A stretch of 64,000 bases of DNA from Cellvibrionaceae bacterium (GTDB taxonomy: Bacteria > Pseudomonadota > Gammaproteobacteria > Pseudomonadales > Cellvibrionaceae). Of the stretch, positions 18,454 to 26,654 are shown in pieces (the stretch's first letter is position 1; every line of letters starts with the position of its first letter). The notes below the pieces were generated by a model that was not told the origin of the DNA, did not search any database, and worked only from the letters and a program-made list of their open reading frames with translations. The stretch spans positions 1-64,000 of the forward strand of contig JAGKWQ010000004.1 in NCBI GenBank assembly GCA_021151825.1. The letters run 5' to 3'. Made by a program: the position numbers and the translations under genes.

Positions 18454-18469
18454 AGCAGAAACTGTGCCA
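18454..18469 (-). promoter_or_regulatory. Sigma-54 promoter of the urea catabolic cluster
   Basis: Read on minus: TGGCACAGTTTCTGCT. Against the consensus TGGCACRNNNNTTGCW there is one mismatch (C for the first T of TTGC), with the GG-to-GC spacing exact. The transcript would begin near 18443, about 60 bases before atzF. This links urea use to nitrogen limitation through RpoN and presumably NtrC. Confidence 0.75.
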
Positions 18470-18502
18470 AGTGAAAAATGATGGGCAGCGAGCTAAGTAG
18501 AG

Positions 18503-18519
18503 CAAGCATAAAATGCTTG
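18503..18519. promoter_or_regulatory. Perfect inverted repeat upstream of the sigma-54 promoter
   Basis: CAAGCAT (18503-18509), three bases, ATGCTTG (18513-18519), some 35-50 bp upstream of the -24 element on minus. It could be an activator site; it does not match the usual NtrC consensus. Confidence 0.4.
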
Positions 18520-18639
18520 ATATTCAATGGGTTAAATGACGTAGATGACGTTTGTCGCGGAAGCTTTTCGCATCGAAGAAAACGGATTTTTATGCGCTGA
18601 TTTTGTGCGTTAAAAAATTCCTTCTGAAACAAACTGGTG

Positions 18640-18740
18640 CATAATGGGCGCGCACTTTGGATGAGGACTAAAAAACCGGGTGAAGGTGTAATTGATGCTA
18701 CCTTCTAACCGGGGTAAGTGCTTAGCCCCGATAATTTAGT
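18640..18740 (+). promoter_or_regulatory. Promoter and candidate structured leader RNA of the porin-like gene
   Basis: A -10-like CATAAT (18640-18645) precedes a leader with compact structure. P1 ACTAAA (18667-18672) pairs with TTTAGT (18735-18740). It encloses P2 GAAGGT/ACCTTC (18682-18687, 18700-18705) and P3 CGGGG/CCCCG (18710-18714, 18726-18730). The P3 loop AAGTGC (18716-18721) is complementary to GCACTT near the 5' end (18652-18657). CCGG at 18676-18679 can instead pair with CCGG 18709-18712, which would open P3. It matches no riboswitch class I recognise. Confidence 0.5.
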
Positions 18741-18769
18741 TGTCTTATTTGTAATAGGGATTCTTCACA

Positions 18770-19675
18770 ATGAATAAAGCGAGTTGCTCTACTGTTATCA
18801 GATCTGTGCGTGTGTTGCCTATCGTTATCGCCTCATTGGTTTTTTCTGCGGGTATGCCCGCGCTGGCCCAATCCAGTTATCAGTATGAAAATTCCATCGT
18901 CTACCAAAAATATAAAATTGATACTTCCAGTGATGAAGATTACGACAACTGGGGGATAGCGTTGGCCGGAGCAACTTATTTTGCGCAGGTGGATACAACG
19001 CGCGGGCCATTGGCAGAAGCCGCTTTTTTGAATCGTGCCAGCGGCGTTAATCTGGTTTATAGCCGCACTGAAACCGATAATTCCTGGACGTATCAGGATG
19101 AAGATTTCCGTACAGAAGCGCGTACTGACGCCGCTGTTTTGAATATTAATTACTATGTTCCTGAAACTATTTTTTATGTGAGCCTGGGTGTTGCGGCCGA
19201 TAAAAGTAAGTATTCAAGTTCTATAACTCGCGATGGAACCAGATCCGCACACCGTTACAACGGCGAGTGGGATTATCAAGGGCTTGCAACGCTTGGTGTT
19301 ACGCCGCTCAATAATCTTTTAATCTGGTCCAATTTTTATGAAGGGCAGGATGTCGGTGATCACTGGAATTTAAATGGTAAATATGTGTGGTTATTCCAGG
19401 GCGAGCGTGCCTTGAACATAGAGTTAGGTTATGAGCAAGAAGATGAGGATGATGAAAAAATTACCCGGAACACCATCAGTACCGATTATTATTTTAATAA
19501 ATCGTTCAGCGTAGGCTTGGCTTATCACCTATCGGCGTTTGAATATATTGATGATCAGGAAAGCTCGGAAATTCGTGCGCGAAAATTTTTTGGCGAGAGC
19601 GTCAGTGTACAGGCATCCTATACCGAAATGGATGACGAACAAATGGTATTGATTGGTGGCAGTTATCGCTTTTAA
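18770..19675 (+). CDS. Putative outer-membrane beta-barrel (porin-like) protein
   Basis: 301 residues with a clear signal peptide (cleavage after MPALAQ). The rest is alternating amphipathic beta-strands rich in Tyr, Trp, Asp and Glu, ending in a strand with terminal Phe (GGSYRF), the outer-membrane insertion signature. No specific family was recognised. AGGGA (18756-18760) sits nine bases before the ATG. The leader at 18652-18740 suggests post-transcriptional control. It is divergent from the urea cluster, so a role in urea or amide entry is possible but unproven. Confidence 0.75.
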   Translation: MNKASCSTVIRSVRVLPIVIASLVFSAGMPALAQSSYQYENSIVYQKYKIDTSSDEDYDNWGIALAGATYFAQVDTTRGPLAEAAFLNRASGVNLVYSRTETDNSWTYQDEDFRTEARTDAAVLNINYYVPETIFYVSLGVAADKSKYSSSITRDGTRSAHRYNGEWDYQGLATLGVTPLNNLLIWSNFYEGQDVGDHWNLNGKYVWLFQGERALNIELGYEQEDEDDEKITRNTISTDYYFNKSFSVGLAYHLSAFEYIDDQESSEIRARKFFGESVSVQASYTEMDDEQMVLIGGSYRF

Positions 19676-19700
19676 ATTCACGCATTCATGAGATTTTTCC

Positions 19701-21068
19701 ATGCCAATGAATTGGAACGAATTATTGTGCGCAGACCGTTTGGGAAATCGCACGGCAAAACATGAGGAGGGGCGTTCGCCCTTCCATTCGGATCACGATA
19801 AGATTATTTTTTCCGGTGCGTTCCGCCGCCTTGCGCGCAAAACGCAAGTGCATCCGCTCGCGACTAATGATCATATTCACAACCGTATGACGCACAGTCT
19901 GGAAGTGGCATGTGTTGGCCGTACCCTGGGGATTCGGGTGGGGCAAGCGCTAAAAGATAAAGGTGATTTACCATCACTTATTTTACCAACTGATATTGGC
20001 GATATTGTGCAAGCAACTTGCCTTGCGCATGACATCGGCAACCCGCCGTTTGGTCATACCGGTGAAGATGCCATTCGCAACTGGTTCCAAAAAGAAGGTG
20101 CGGAATTCTTGCAGGATTTGTCGCCGTCTGAACAAGATGATATTCGTGTATTTGAAGGAAATGCCCAGGGGTTGCGGGTGCTAACTACTTCCGAATATCA
20201 CCAGTATCATGATGGAATGCGTTTAACCTATGCAACTCTTGCCTCATCAATCAAATACCCCTGGACTTCATCGCCTACTGTATTAGGACAGCGCCCGAAA
20301 AATGCCAAGTATGGAATTTTCCAATCGGAATTAAATTACTTTCATGAAATCGCCCAAAAAACCGGATTGATTGAGCGCGGCAGCGATTGGTATTGCCGGC
20401 ATCCGTTGGTGTATTTAATGGAAGCGGCGGACGACTTTTGTTACGGCATTATTGATCTGGAAGATGGTTTGGAAATGGGAATTCTGAACTGGAATGAAAT
20501 TTATGAGTTACTGCACCCGGTTATTGCGGATTCAGCGCAGCTTGCTGACCTTGAACGGTTGCTGAAAAAAGTAAATGATGGGCGTAAACCGGCATTGGTG
20601 CGCGGCAAAGTGATTGATGCATTTATTAACTCCGGTACAGCTGCATTTATTAAACACCAGGATGCATTTTTGCGCGGTGAAGTGGAAGGTGATTTAATTT
20701 CCCTTTGTGATCCGCGGGTGCGCGATGCGGTGCAAGCGGCAAAAGACTTGGCCAAACAAAAAATCTTTAATCATTCACGCCGTGTTGAATTGGAGATTGG
20801 TGCTTATGCGGTAATTGGAACTTTGCTCAACACCATTTGCTCTGCAGTCTATGCATCTTTGGGGGATCATTCACAGATGACCTATAAAGATAACCGCGTA
20901 ATGGCATTGATTGGTGAAAACAATTTCCATCCAAATGTAAACTCACGTGAAAAAAATTATAAATATCTGGCGTTGATGGCAGTCATTGATTACATCAGCG
21001 GCATGACCGATAACTATGCTACCAATCTGGCCAAACAATTTAATGGTATGGGACATTCGCAGTATTAA
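19701..21068 (+). CDS. dgt: dGTP triphosphohydrolase (dGTPase-like)
   Basis: 455 residues, HD superfamily. Motifs: GAFRRLARKTQVHPLA at the N-terminus, NRMTHSLEVACVGR (first HD-region His), LAHDIGNPPFGHTGE (HD metal pair). It matches the dGTPase type 2 group that hydrolyses dGTP (often other dNTPs) to nucleoside and tripolyphosphate, affecting nucleotide pools. The start could be ATG 19701 or 19707. It begins 25 bp after the porin-like gene and ends with its own terminator. Confidence 0.9.
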   Translation: MPMNWNELLCADRLGNRTAKHEEGRSPFHSDHDKIIFSGAFRRLARKTQVHPLATNDHIHNRMTHSLEVACVGRTLGIRVGQALKDKGDLPSLILPTDIGDIVQATCLAHDIGNPPFGHTGEDAIRNWFQKEGAEFLQDLSPSEQDDIRVFEGNAQGLRVLTTSEYHQYHDGMRLTYATLASSIKYPWTSSPTVLGQRPKNAKYGIFQSELNYFHEIAQKTGLIERGSDWYCRHPLVYLMEAADDFCYGIIDLEDGLEMGILNWNEIYELLHPVIADSAQLADLERLLKKVNDGRKPALVRGKVIDAFINSGTAAFIKHQDAFLRGEVEGDLISLCDPRVRDAVQAAKDLAKQKIFNHSRRVELEIGAYAVIGTLLNTICSAVYASLGDHSQMTYKDNRVMALIGENNFHPNVNSREKNYKYLALMAVIDYISGMTDNYATNLAKQFNGMGHSQY

Positions 21069-21087
21069 TGATTGTCAGGTGCGTAAA

Positions 21088-21117
21088 AAATCCCGGCATA
21101 AAACCGGGATTTTTTTT
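21088..21117 (+). terminator. Rho-independent terminator after dgt
   Basis: AAATCCCGG and CCGGGATTT arms around a short ATAAAA-type loop, followed by a run of eight T. The convergent gene ends at 21130. Confidence 0.9.
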
Positions 21118-21129
21118 GGAGAGTATTTG

Positions 21130-21909
21130 CTATTTTTTGATCGGGAACGCAAAGAACACTTTGGTGGCGGCTATGCCAATCCCTTTGCCGGGTTCTGCAC
21201 CCGTTTCATCAAAGCCGACAGTGCCGTATCTGGTACCGGTGATCAGCAATCCTGTTGTGGACAGCGCTTGCCATGCTTGCGCTTCCTGCTCGCGATCCAG
21301 TGCGGCTTTTTCCAATGATAAATCATGGAATTCGCTGCTGTAATCACTGTTAATTACATGTGCTTTAAAGTAGGGGCAGGGCGTGGTGATACACACTATG
21401 CCCGTACTGGTAATGTTCAGGTACGATCCAACAGGTGTATTTTTATTAGCGCCAACCCAGGCACCGTTAACGGATAATGTTTGGGTGCGTGGCACCAATT
21501 TGTTTGGCGCCGGCGTGGCGGTCACTGTGCCGCGCAGTAGTGCCTGGTCGTTGCGTATTGCGGTTTCCAGTTCGGCAATGTGTTTTTTGTTCAGGCCCAG
21601 ACGTTTGTAATTGATATAGGAAACGTAAATCGTGTTGGGTAACAGGGCTGCTGTTTCGTAAGCTTCGTCTTCTGTTTGCAACGACAACGAATATTGGTTT
21701 ACAGGCGTTAAATACCAGCCGCCACACACGGGAAATGCACATTTGCGATAGTCGGGTTTAACAATATAAGTAGTACCTGATGGCTCCGGCTTGGTAATAG
21801 TTTGTGCCTGGCTGTTTAATGCAAATACTGCGAAAAAAGCACATAGGACAGCTGCCAATTCGGTGCCACGTTGACGAGTAAAATGGATGAATAGTTGTAG
21901 ATAGCTCAT
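21130..21909 (-). CDS. Secreted protein with DUF6748-like domain
   Basis: 259 residues from the ATG at 21909, chosen because AGGAA lies seven bases upstream and a signal peptide follows (ending near LNSQAQT). The longer frame to 21987 has no better support. The mature protein carries a KCAFPVCGGWYLTPVN motif and a second Cys pair (CITTPCPY), resembling DUF6748 proteins of unknown function, and probably forms disulfides in the periplasm or outside. Convergent with dgt; no operon partner. Confidence 0.7.
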   Translation of the reverse strand: MSYLQLFIHFTRQRGTELAAVLCAFFAVFALNSQAQTITKPEPSGTTYIVKPDYRKCAFPVCGGWYLTPVNQYSLSLQTEDEAYETAALLPNTIYVSYINYKRLGLNKKHIAELETAIRNDQALLRGTVTATPAPNKLVPRTQTLSVNGAWVGANKNTPVGSYLNITSTGIVCITTPCPYFKAHVINSDYSSEFHDLSLEKAALDREQEAQAWQALSTTGLLITGTRYGTVGFDETGAEPGKGIGIAATKVFFAFPIKK

Positions 21910-22126
21910 GGGGAAATTCCTGTTATCAATACGTGTTGTTTCATTAACATCGGTTTTGCATTCGGCTACCCCTGAATGCAATGACATACTAAACCTTGCT
22001 CTTATTTAGTCAGTGCAGATTGCCAAATGGTGCGCCAGAGTTTTGTAATAAATTGTTTTGTTAATCGGCTTGGCATTTGAGTTGTTGGTTCGTGGTTTGG
22101 GGCGGATTATATTGCCAGGAGATATC

Positions 22127-23062
22127 GTGAGAGAAAGGGGAAATGTGTTGGTTAGATTGTTCAGGGTTTTGTTGTCCTTATTGGTTTTATCGGTGTCGCC
22201 ATTATTTTTTGTCGGCGGGCCGGATTGGGTTTCACCGGATATTGCCCGTGAATTATGGAATTTTGGTCATATTGTATTTTTCGCTGCACTGACGTTATTG
22301 ATCCATCAATTCATTTCATTAACGCAGTGGCGCCGATGGCTATTGCTAACTGTGCTGGTGTTAGTCGTTGGTATGGTGATTGAATTGATTCAGGGCGCGA
22401 TTGGGCGACATAAAAGCTGGCAAGATGTTTTTTACAATTTAACGGGTGTGTGGGTAGGATTATTTTGGTTTCTAAAGCCTTCGCCGGGTGTTTGGTTGGG
22501 AAGATGTATTGCATTGGTTGCACTATCGCCTGCGGCAATAACAGTATTGGCCGCTGCTTATAGTTATGGATTAATGCACCAACAAATGCCGGTTGTTAAC
22601 AATTTTGATTCCAGCGCCGATATGCAACAAGTGCATTTCAATTCAGCGCAAGTACAGATCACCCAATCGGAAAATTATTCAGTTAATGGACAGTTTTCGC
22701 TGGCGGTGACATTGAATCCGGGGCGTTATTCGGGAATCCGGTTGACTATTCCGGCAAGAAACTGGACGCCCTATCGACACTTGAAGATGAGTTTTTTTAA
22801 TCCGGATCAGGAATTGCTAATCGTTTCGTTGCGCATATCTGATTTGCAACATGATCGCGGGGATAATTTATATAACGATAGATTTAATAAACTCCTTACT
22901 TTGAAGCAGGGTTGGAATGAGGTTGTAATTCCGTTAAGTGAGATTGAATCTGCGCCGAAGACACGGGCGATGAATGTGGCAGAAGTGAGTTCAATTGGTT
23001 TGTTTGCATCCAATCTTGCTCATGCGAGGAAATTTTTCTGGGATTATATTTATCTGGAATAA
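22127..23062 (+). CDS. VanZ-like membrane domain fused to a carbohydrate-binding-like domain
   Basis: 311 residues from GTG 22127, chosen because AGGAG lies at 22117-22121; GTG 22145 behind AAGGGG is an alternative. The N-terminal part (to about residue 155) has four or five transmembrane segments with VanZ hallmarks (FGHIVFFAALTLLIHQF, VIELIQGAIGRHKSWQDVFYN). The C-terminal part (about 160-311) is a soluble galactose-binding-like beta-sandwich (GIRLTIPARNWTPYRHLK, LKQGWNEVVIPLSEIESAP, FWDYIYLE), predicted on the outer face. VanZ proteins are tied to teicoplanin resistance in Gram-positives but are mostly of unknown role here; the fusion suggests envelope sugar binding. Confidence 0.8.
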   Translation: MRERGNVLVRLFRVLLSLLVLSVSPLFFVGGPDWVSPDIARELWNFGHIVFFAALTLLIHQFISLTQWRRWLLLTVLVLVVGMVIELIQGAIGRHKSWQDVFYNLTGVWVGLFWFLKPSPGVWLGRCIALVALSPAAITVLAAAYSYGLMHQQMPVVNNFDSSADMQQVHFNSAQVQITQSENYSVNGQFSLAVTLNPGRYSGIRLTIPARNWTPYRHLKMSFFNPDQELLIVSLRISDLQHDRGDNLYNDRFNKLLTLKQGWNEVVIPLSEIESAPKTRAMNVAEVSSIGLFASNLAHARKFFWDYIYLE

Positions 23063-23072
23063 TATTAAGCCG

Positions 23073-23107
23073 GTGACAAGGCGAATTAATTCGCCTTGTC
23101 ACTTTTT
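23073..23107. terminator. Bidirectional terminator overlapping the diguanylate cyclase stop
   Basis: Perfect palindrome with 15-bp arms: GTGACAAGGCGAATT (23073-23087) and AATTCGCCTTGTCAC (23088-23102), then TTTTT on plus. The stop codon and the last codons of the minus-strand gene (stop at 23086-23088) lie inside it. Confidence 0.85.
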
Positions 23108-24405
23108 GCCATAACAACGCGATTGCGCCCCGTTGCTTTGGCTTCATAAAGTGCCATATCGGCCGCTTTGAATAATTGTTCCAGGTTTTCGTTGGTATTG
23201 AGCGTAGCAACACCGAAGCTTGCTGTGATTTGAATACCTTTATGAAATTCCTGTACGGCAATAAGTCCGCGCAATTTTTCTGCCAATGCAAAAGCATTGT
23301 CGATATCCGTATCACGGCATACCAACACAAACTCTTCACCGCCCCAACGCGCGAGCAAATCCTGTGCGCGTATATGTTGATGGATCAGATCAGATAATTT
23401 GCTCAGGATTAAATCGCCAATATCATGGCCGTAGGTATCGTTAATTTTTTTGAAATGATCGATATCCATCATCACTAACGACAATGGTTTTTTATGGTTA
23501 CGCCATTCATAAAGCCCGAGGCTGAATGCTTCTTCCAGGCCCAATCGGTTAAACGCTCCGGTAAGCGGATCTTTCTTCGCTTTGAGTTCCAATGCTTTAC
23601 TACGGGTATCCAGTAATTCATTAATTTCCATTAATTCAGATTCGCGTTTGCGTTGCACAACAACCTCATCTTTTAAGGAAATAATGCGATAAGCGAGGAA
23701 GCATAAAATAATAAATAGCCAGATCACCATGATGGTGAGATACCAGTCAGCAGTGGTGAGTGCCTGGCCAATAAACTCTACTTTGCGCAAACGGAAATGA
23801 TGTTCGCCGAGCGGACGACCGGAACCGGTTTGCACTTCAAAAATAGTGATGTTGTCGAATTGTGGACGGCTCAAGTGGGGTGGAATATTGTTGTCAAACA
23901 CCCACCAGTTGGCGACAAAAAAATCGCGCAGGGAGAATTCTGCAACGCCGTTGAGCATATTCACGTTGAATTCAACCTGATTATATTTGGTGCTTTGGCG
24001 AATTTCTTTTTTACTGTATTGCGGATCGTAGTTGCGCAGATAAACACGCAAGGTTTGGCTGGGGCCGGTGTAATCCAGCCAAATACGAATTTTTTCATAA
24101 TGGCTAAAATCCATTCCCTGGGTTCGGCCGGGGTCAAATAAAACTTCAAACCCGCAAAATGGAAAATCGTAGCTGTCACGCAGTATGCAATGCCACTGCA
24201 TGGTACCGGGGTTATCGAGATAAATACTGGAGTTGCCTCCGGTTTCCTTATCATCATAAACGTTAAGGCTAAGGCCGGAATGGTTATCTATAACATAGCG
24301 CTGTTCAAGAATTTGCTCCTGACCTGTAATGGCAAAAATGGTAATGATCACCAAAAAACCTAGGATAATGTCAAAGTACAAACGGTGTCGGGGGGAATGC
24401 TGCAT
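23086..24405 (-). CDS. Diguanylate cyclase with periplasmic carbohydrate-binding-like sensor
   Basis: 439 residues. One membrane segment near the N-terminus (about 9-27), a periplasmic beta-rich domain (about 30-215, GFEVLFDPGRTQGMDFSHY, KIRIWLDYTGPSQTLRVYLR) of the galactose-binding-like type, a second membrane segment (about 218-240), a short coiled coil and a GGDEF domain (about 270-435). The catalytic motif is intact (ARWGGEEFVLV), and an RAQD inhibitory site sits five residues before it, so it should make c-di-GMP with product inhibition. Convergent with the VanZ fusion, whose C-terminal domain is of the same general fold. The sensed ligand is unknown; a sugar is plausible. Confidence 0.9.
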   Translation of the reverse strand: MQHSPRHRLYFDIILGFLVIITIFAITGQEQILEQRYVIDNHSGLSLNVYDDKETGGNSSIYLDNPGTMQWHCILRDSYDFPFCGFEVLFDPGRTQGMDFSHYEKIRIWLDYTGPSQTLRVYLRNYDPQYSKKEIRQSTKYNQVEFNVNMLNGVAEFSLRDFFVANWWVFDNNIPPHLSRPQFDNITIFEVQTGSGRPLGEHHFRLRKVEFIGQALTTADWYLTIMVIWLFIILCFLAYRIISLKDEVVVQRKRESELMEINELLDTRSKALELKAKKDPLTGAFNRLGLEEAFSLGLYEWRNHKKPLSLVMMDIDHFKKINDTYGHDIGDLILSKLSDLIHQHIRAQDLLARWGGEEFVLVCRDTDIDNAFALAEKLRGLIAVQEFHKGIQITASFGVATLNTNENLEQLFKAADMALYEAKATGRNRVVMAKSDKAN

Positions 24406-24654
24406 ACAACTGCGCTCCAGCGGTCGCTTGGTTAACGCGATGGTTAACTCTTATTATTTTCGCTGTTTCTTGTTTATTGATGTCGCGGCGCCAGTCAGTC
24501 CTTACGGGGGCCTCGATGCCTTTTTATGGTTCGTAGTGGTTGATTTTTGTAGCATCCAGGCTGGCTGTACAAGTGATCATAGAAGCTAATGGAGGGCGCA
24601 GCAATAGTATTGGTGTTGCTAAATGGTAAAGATATGAAACATCTGATAAAAGAG
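24406..24654. other. Intergenic region upstream of the diguanylate cyclase
   Basis: No supported gene. It should hold the minus-strand promoter of the diguanylate cyclase at 24405; no clear hexamers or repeats were found. Confidence 0.4.
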
Positions 24655-24692
24655 CAAAAAATAAGCCGCCATCAAGGGCGGCTCCAGCTTTT
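24655..24692 (-). terminator. Terminator of the PA3496-type small gene
   Basis: AGCCGCC (24664-24670) and GGCGGCT (24677-24683) form the stem; on minus it is followed by TTATTTTTT. It lies about 55 bp after the stop of the minus-strand small gene. Confidence 0.75.
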
Positions 24693-24736
24693 TTAGTATT
24701 GACCGAATACCTGTTAATCAGGCTTGTTGCTGTGGG

Positions 24737-24946
24737 TTAGAAATCCAGATCGGAAAGATCGTCGTAACCTAATTGATCTTTGATGCGGCGGCGCTCCAGG
24801 CGATCTTCGATCTTGCGACGCATTTCCAGGGTGTGCTGGCTGGCTTCTTTACCGGTGAGCTTCGGGGTGCTTGCCTCATCATCTTCAGATTCGATGCTAA
24901 CATCACCCATCAGATCAGCGTCTTGTGACTCTACATCAACTGACAT
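24737..24946 (-). CDS. PA3496-family small protein
   Basis: 69 residues from the ATG at 24946, which has GGAG seven bases upstream; the longer frame to 25066 looks like non-coding readthrough. The N-terminal half is acidic and disordered. The C-terminal half (EMRRKIEDRLERRRIKDQLG, then YDDLSDLDF) matches the short PA3496 family, annotated as putative envelope integrity proteins. Divergent from rimB, with a shared upstream region of about 230 bp. Confidence 0.75.
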   Translation of the reverse strand: MSVDVESQDADLMGDVSIESEDDEASTPKLTGKEASQHTLEMRRKIEDRLERRRIKDQLGYDDLSDLDF

Positions 24947-25179
24947 AAGACTACTCCAACATTGATAGAGAGAAGGTTTGGCGTCGGTTCCCGCAAAGGG
25001 GGGATTTTGACCCGCGCTATTTACCATAGCCCATAAAAAAAACAAAGAAAAATCTTCCATGGGCAATAAGATTTTTCTTTTTACCTTTGGTCCTAACTGG
25101 AGTACAAAGCGCGCTTTTAGTACTTTGTTTGTTAAGTGGTTAGTACCGCTTCGTTCATTCGTTTTCAGGAGTCTTACCT

Positions 25180-25644
25180 GTGGCCATCAAGCAACCGGAA
25201 ACTATTGGCTGGCGTGAGTGGGTGGGTTTACCCGAATTAGGGATTTCCCATATCAAAGCCAAGGTCGATACCGGCGCTAAAACCAGCGCTTTACATGCTT
25301 ATTACGTTACGCCTTTTGAAAAAGATGGCAAGCCTTGGGTGAGGTTTGGCCTGCATCCATTGCAGAAAGATAGCCTTACCTGCATCGAGTGCGAAGAGCC
25401 AATCAAGGACATTCGCCCGGTGACTGATTCGGGCGGCCATTGTGAGGAGCGTGTAGTGATTGAAACCCGGCTGTCGATTAACGGTGTTTCCATGCCGATC
25501 GAAATTACCCTTACGGATCGTGAAAATATGCGCTTCCGTATGCTGCTAGGGCGCAGTGCGTTGCGGCGCGGCTTTTTGGTCGATAGTGGTAAATCTTTTT
25601 TATTGGGGGGTAATAAGGATCAGCCCCTGATGCCATCCATGTAG
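25180..25644 (+). CDS. rimB: RimB-type retropepsin-like protease (ATP-dependent zinc protease family)
   Basis: 154 residues from a GTG start with AGGAG eight bases upstream. The domain (PF05618 type) has the aspartic-protease-like KVDTGAKTSALHA motif and MLLGRSALRRGFLVD. In the Rim system of Pseudomonas, RimB works with RimK and RimA to set the length of poly-glutamate tails on ribosomal protein S6. Here rimK starts 39 bp downstream; no rimA-like gene was recognised beside it. Confidence 0.85.
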   Translation: MAIKQPETIGWREWVGLPELGISHIKAKVDTGAKTSALHAYYVTPFEKDGKPWVRFGLHPLQKDSLTCIECEEPIKDIRPVTDSGGHCEERVVIETRLSINGVSMPIEITLTDRENMRFRMLLGRSALRRGFLVDSGKSFLLGGNKDQPLMPSM

Positions 25645-25683
25645 GTTGGTATTCACTCTTTTTGTTCATTCACCAGGATTTTT

Positions 25684-26589
25684 ATGAAAATCGCTATTTT
25701 GTCGCGCAACCGCCGTCTTTATTCCACCAGCCGTTTAGTGGAGGCCTGCACCAAGCGTGGTCATGAAGTGCGTGTGCTCGATATCCTTAAATGCTATATC
25801 GACATCGCTTCTGCCAGCCCCGCTATATGGTACATGGGTGAGAAGCTGGAAGACTTTGATGCGGTCATCCCGCGTGTCGGGGCATCGGTCACCCATTATG
25901 GGCTGGCCGTTATTCGCCAGTTTGAAATGATGGGTGTTTATTCCCTGACTGAGTCTATTGCCTTGGGCCGTTCGCGCGACAAGTTGCGTGCGTTGCAATT
26001 GCTGTCGCGCAAGGGGATCGGTTTACCCAAAACGAGTTTTGCCTACAACGTGCACGACGCCAAGGAGTTGATTAAGTTGGTCGGCGGTACGCCGTTGGTA
26101 CTGAAGTTATGTGAGGGCACGCAGGGGCGTGGCATCGTCCTCGCTGAAACCCAAAAGGCGGCAGAGAGTGTGATCGAAGCCTTTCGTGAACTGCGTGCTG
26201 AATTTTTGGTGCAGGAATTTATCAAGGAAGCCAACGGCAGTGATGTGCGTTGTTTTGTGATAGGAGATAAGGTGGTGGCTTCAATGGAGCGTACGGCGCA
26301 GGAGGGTGAATTCCGTTCTAACCTGCACCGCGGTGGTACGGCCAAAGTAACCAAGCTGACTCCTACCGAAAGGCGCACAGCTATCAAGGCTGCCCAAACC
26401 ATGGGATTGCATGTGGCAGGTGTCGATTTGCTGCGCTCAGCACGTGGGCCACTGGTGATGGAGGTTAATTCGTCCCCCGGGCTTGAAGGAATTGAAGGGG
26501 CGACTCACAAAGATATCGCCGATGCAATTGTGGAATTTGTTGAAGAAAATGCGCGCCCCAATGCTAACAAAAGCCGAGGCAAAGGCTAA
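25684..26589 (+). CDS. rimK: Ribosomal protein S6 modification glutamate ligase RimK
   Basis: 301 residues, ATP-grasp ligase. N-terminal MKIAILSRNRRLYSTSRLVE, central FLVQEFIKEANGSDVRCFVIGD and metal-binding VMEVNSSPGLEGIEG are characteristic of RimK, which adds glutamates to the C-terminus of S6. AGGA precedes the ATG. Cotranscribed with rimB and closed by a strong terminator. Confidence 0.95.
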   Translation: MKIAILSRNRRLYSTSRLVEACTKRGHEVRVLDILKCYIDIASASPAIWYMGEKLEDFDAVIPRVGASVTHYGLAVIRQFEMMGVYSLTESIALGRSRDKLRALQLLSRKGIGLPKTSFAYNVHDAKELIKLVGGTPLVLKLCEGTQGRGIVLAETQKAAESVIEAFRELRAEFLVQEFIKEANGSDVRCFVIGDKVVASMERTAQEGEFRSNLHRGGTAKVTKLTPTERRTAIKAAQTMGLHVAGVDLLRSARGPLVMEVNSSPGLEGIEGATHKDIADAIVEFVEENARPNANKSRGKG

Positions 26590-26625
26590 TTAAAAAGCGC
26601 AGGACGTTTGCGCAAAACACGAATT

Positions 26626-26654
26626 AAAAAATGGGAGCCTAGGCTCCCATTTTT
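26626..26654. terminator. Bidirectional terminator between rimK and the GGDEF-EAL gene
   Basis: Perfect palindrome: AAAAATGGGAGCCT (26627-26640) and AGGCTCCCATTTTT (26641-26654). The TAG stop of the convergent gene (26639-26641) sits at its centre. Confidence 0.9.

Noticed and set aside
18405..18632. 75-codon minus-strand frame upstream of atzF
   Set aside because: It overlaps the sigma-54 promoter and operator region, has no ribosome-binding site and no family resemblance.
18381..18640. Guanidine-type riboswitch before the urea carboxylase cluster
   Set aside because: The conserved guanidine-I motif elements were looked for and not seen on the minus strand; the region reads as a sigma-54 promoter.
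25641..25649. GTAGGTTGG at the end of rimB as a third REP-like element
   Set aside because: There is no inverted partner and no adjacent palindrome, and most of it overlaps the end of the coding sequence; likely chance.
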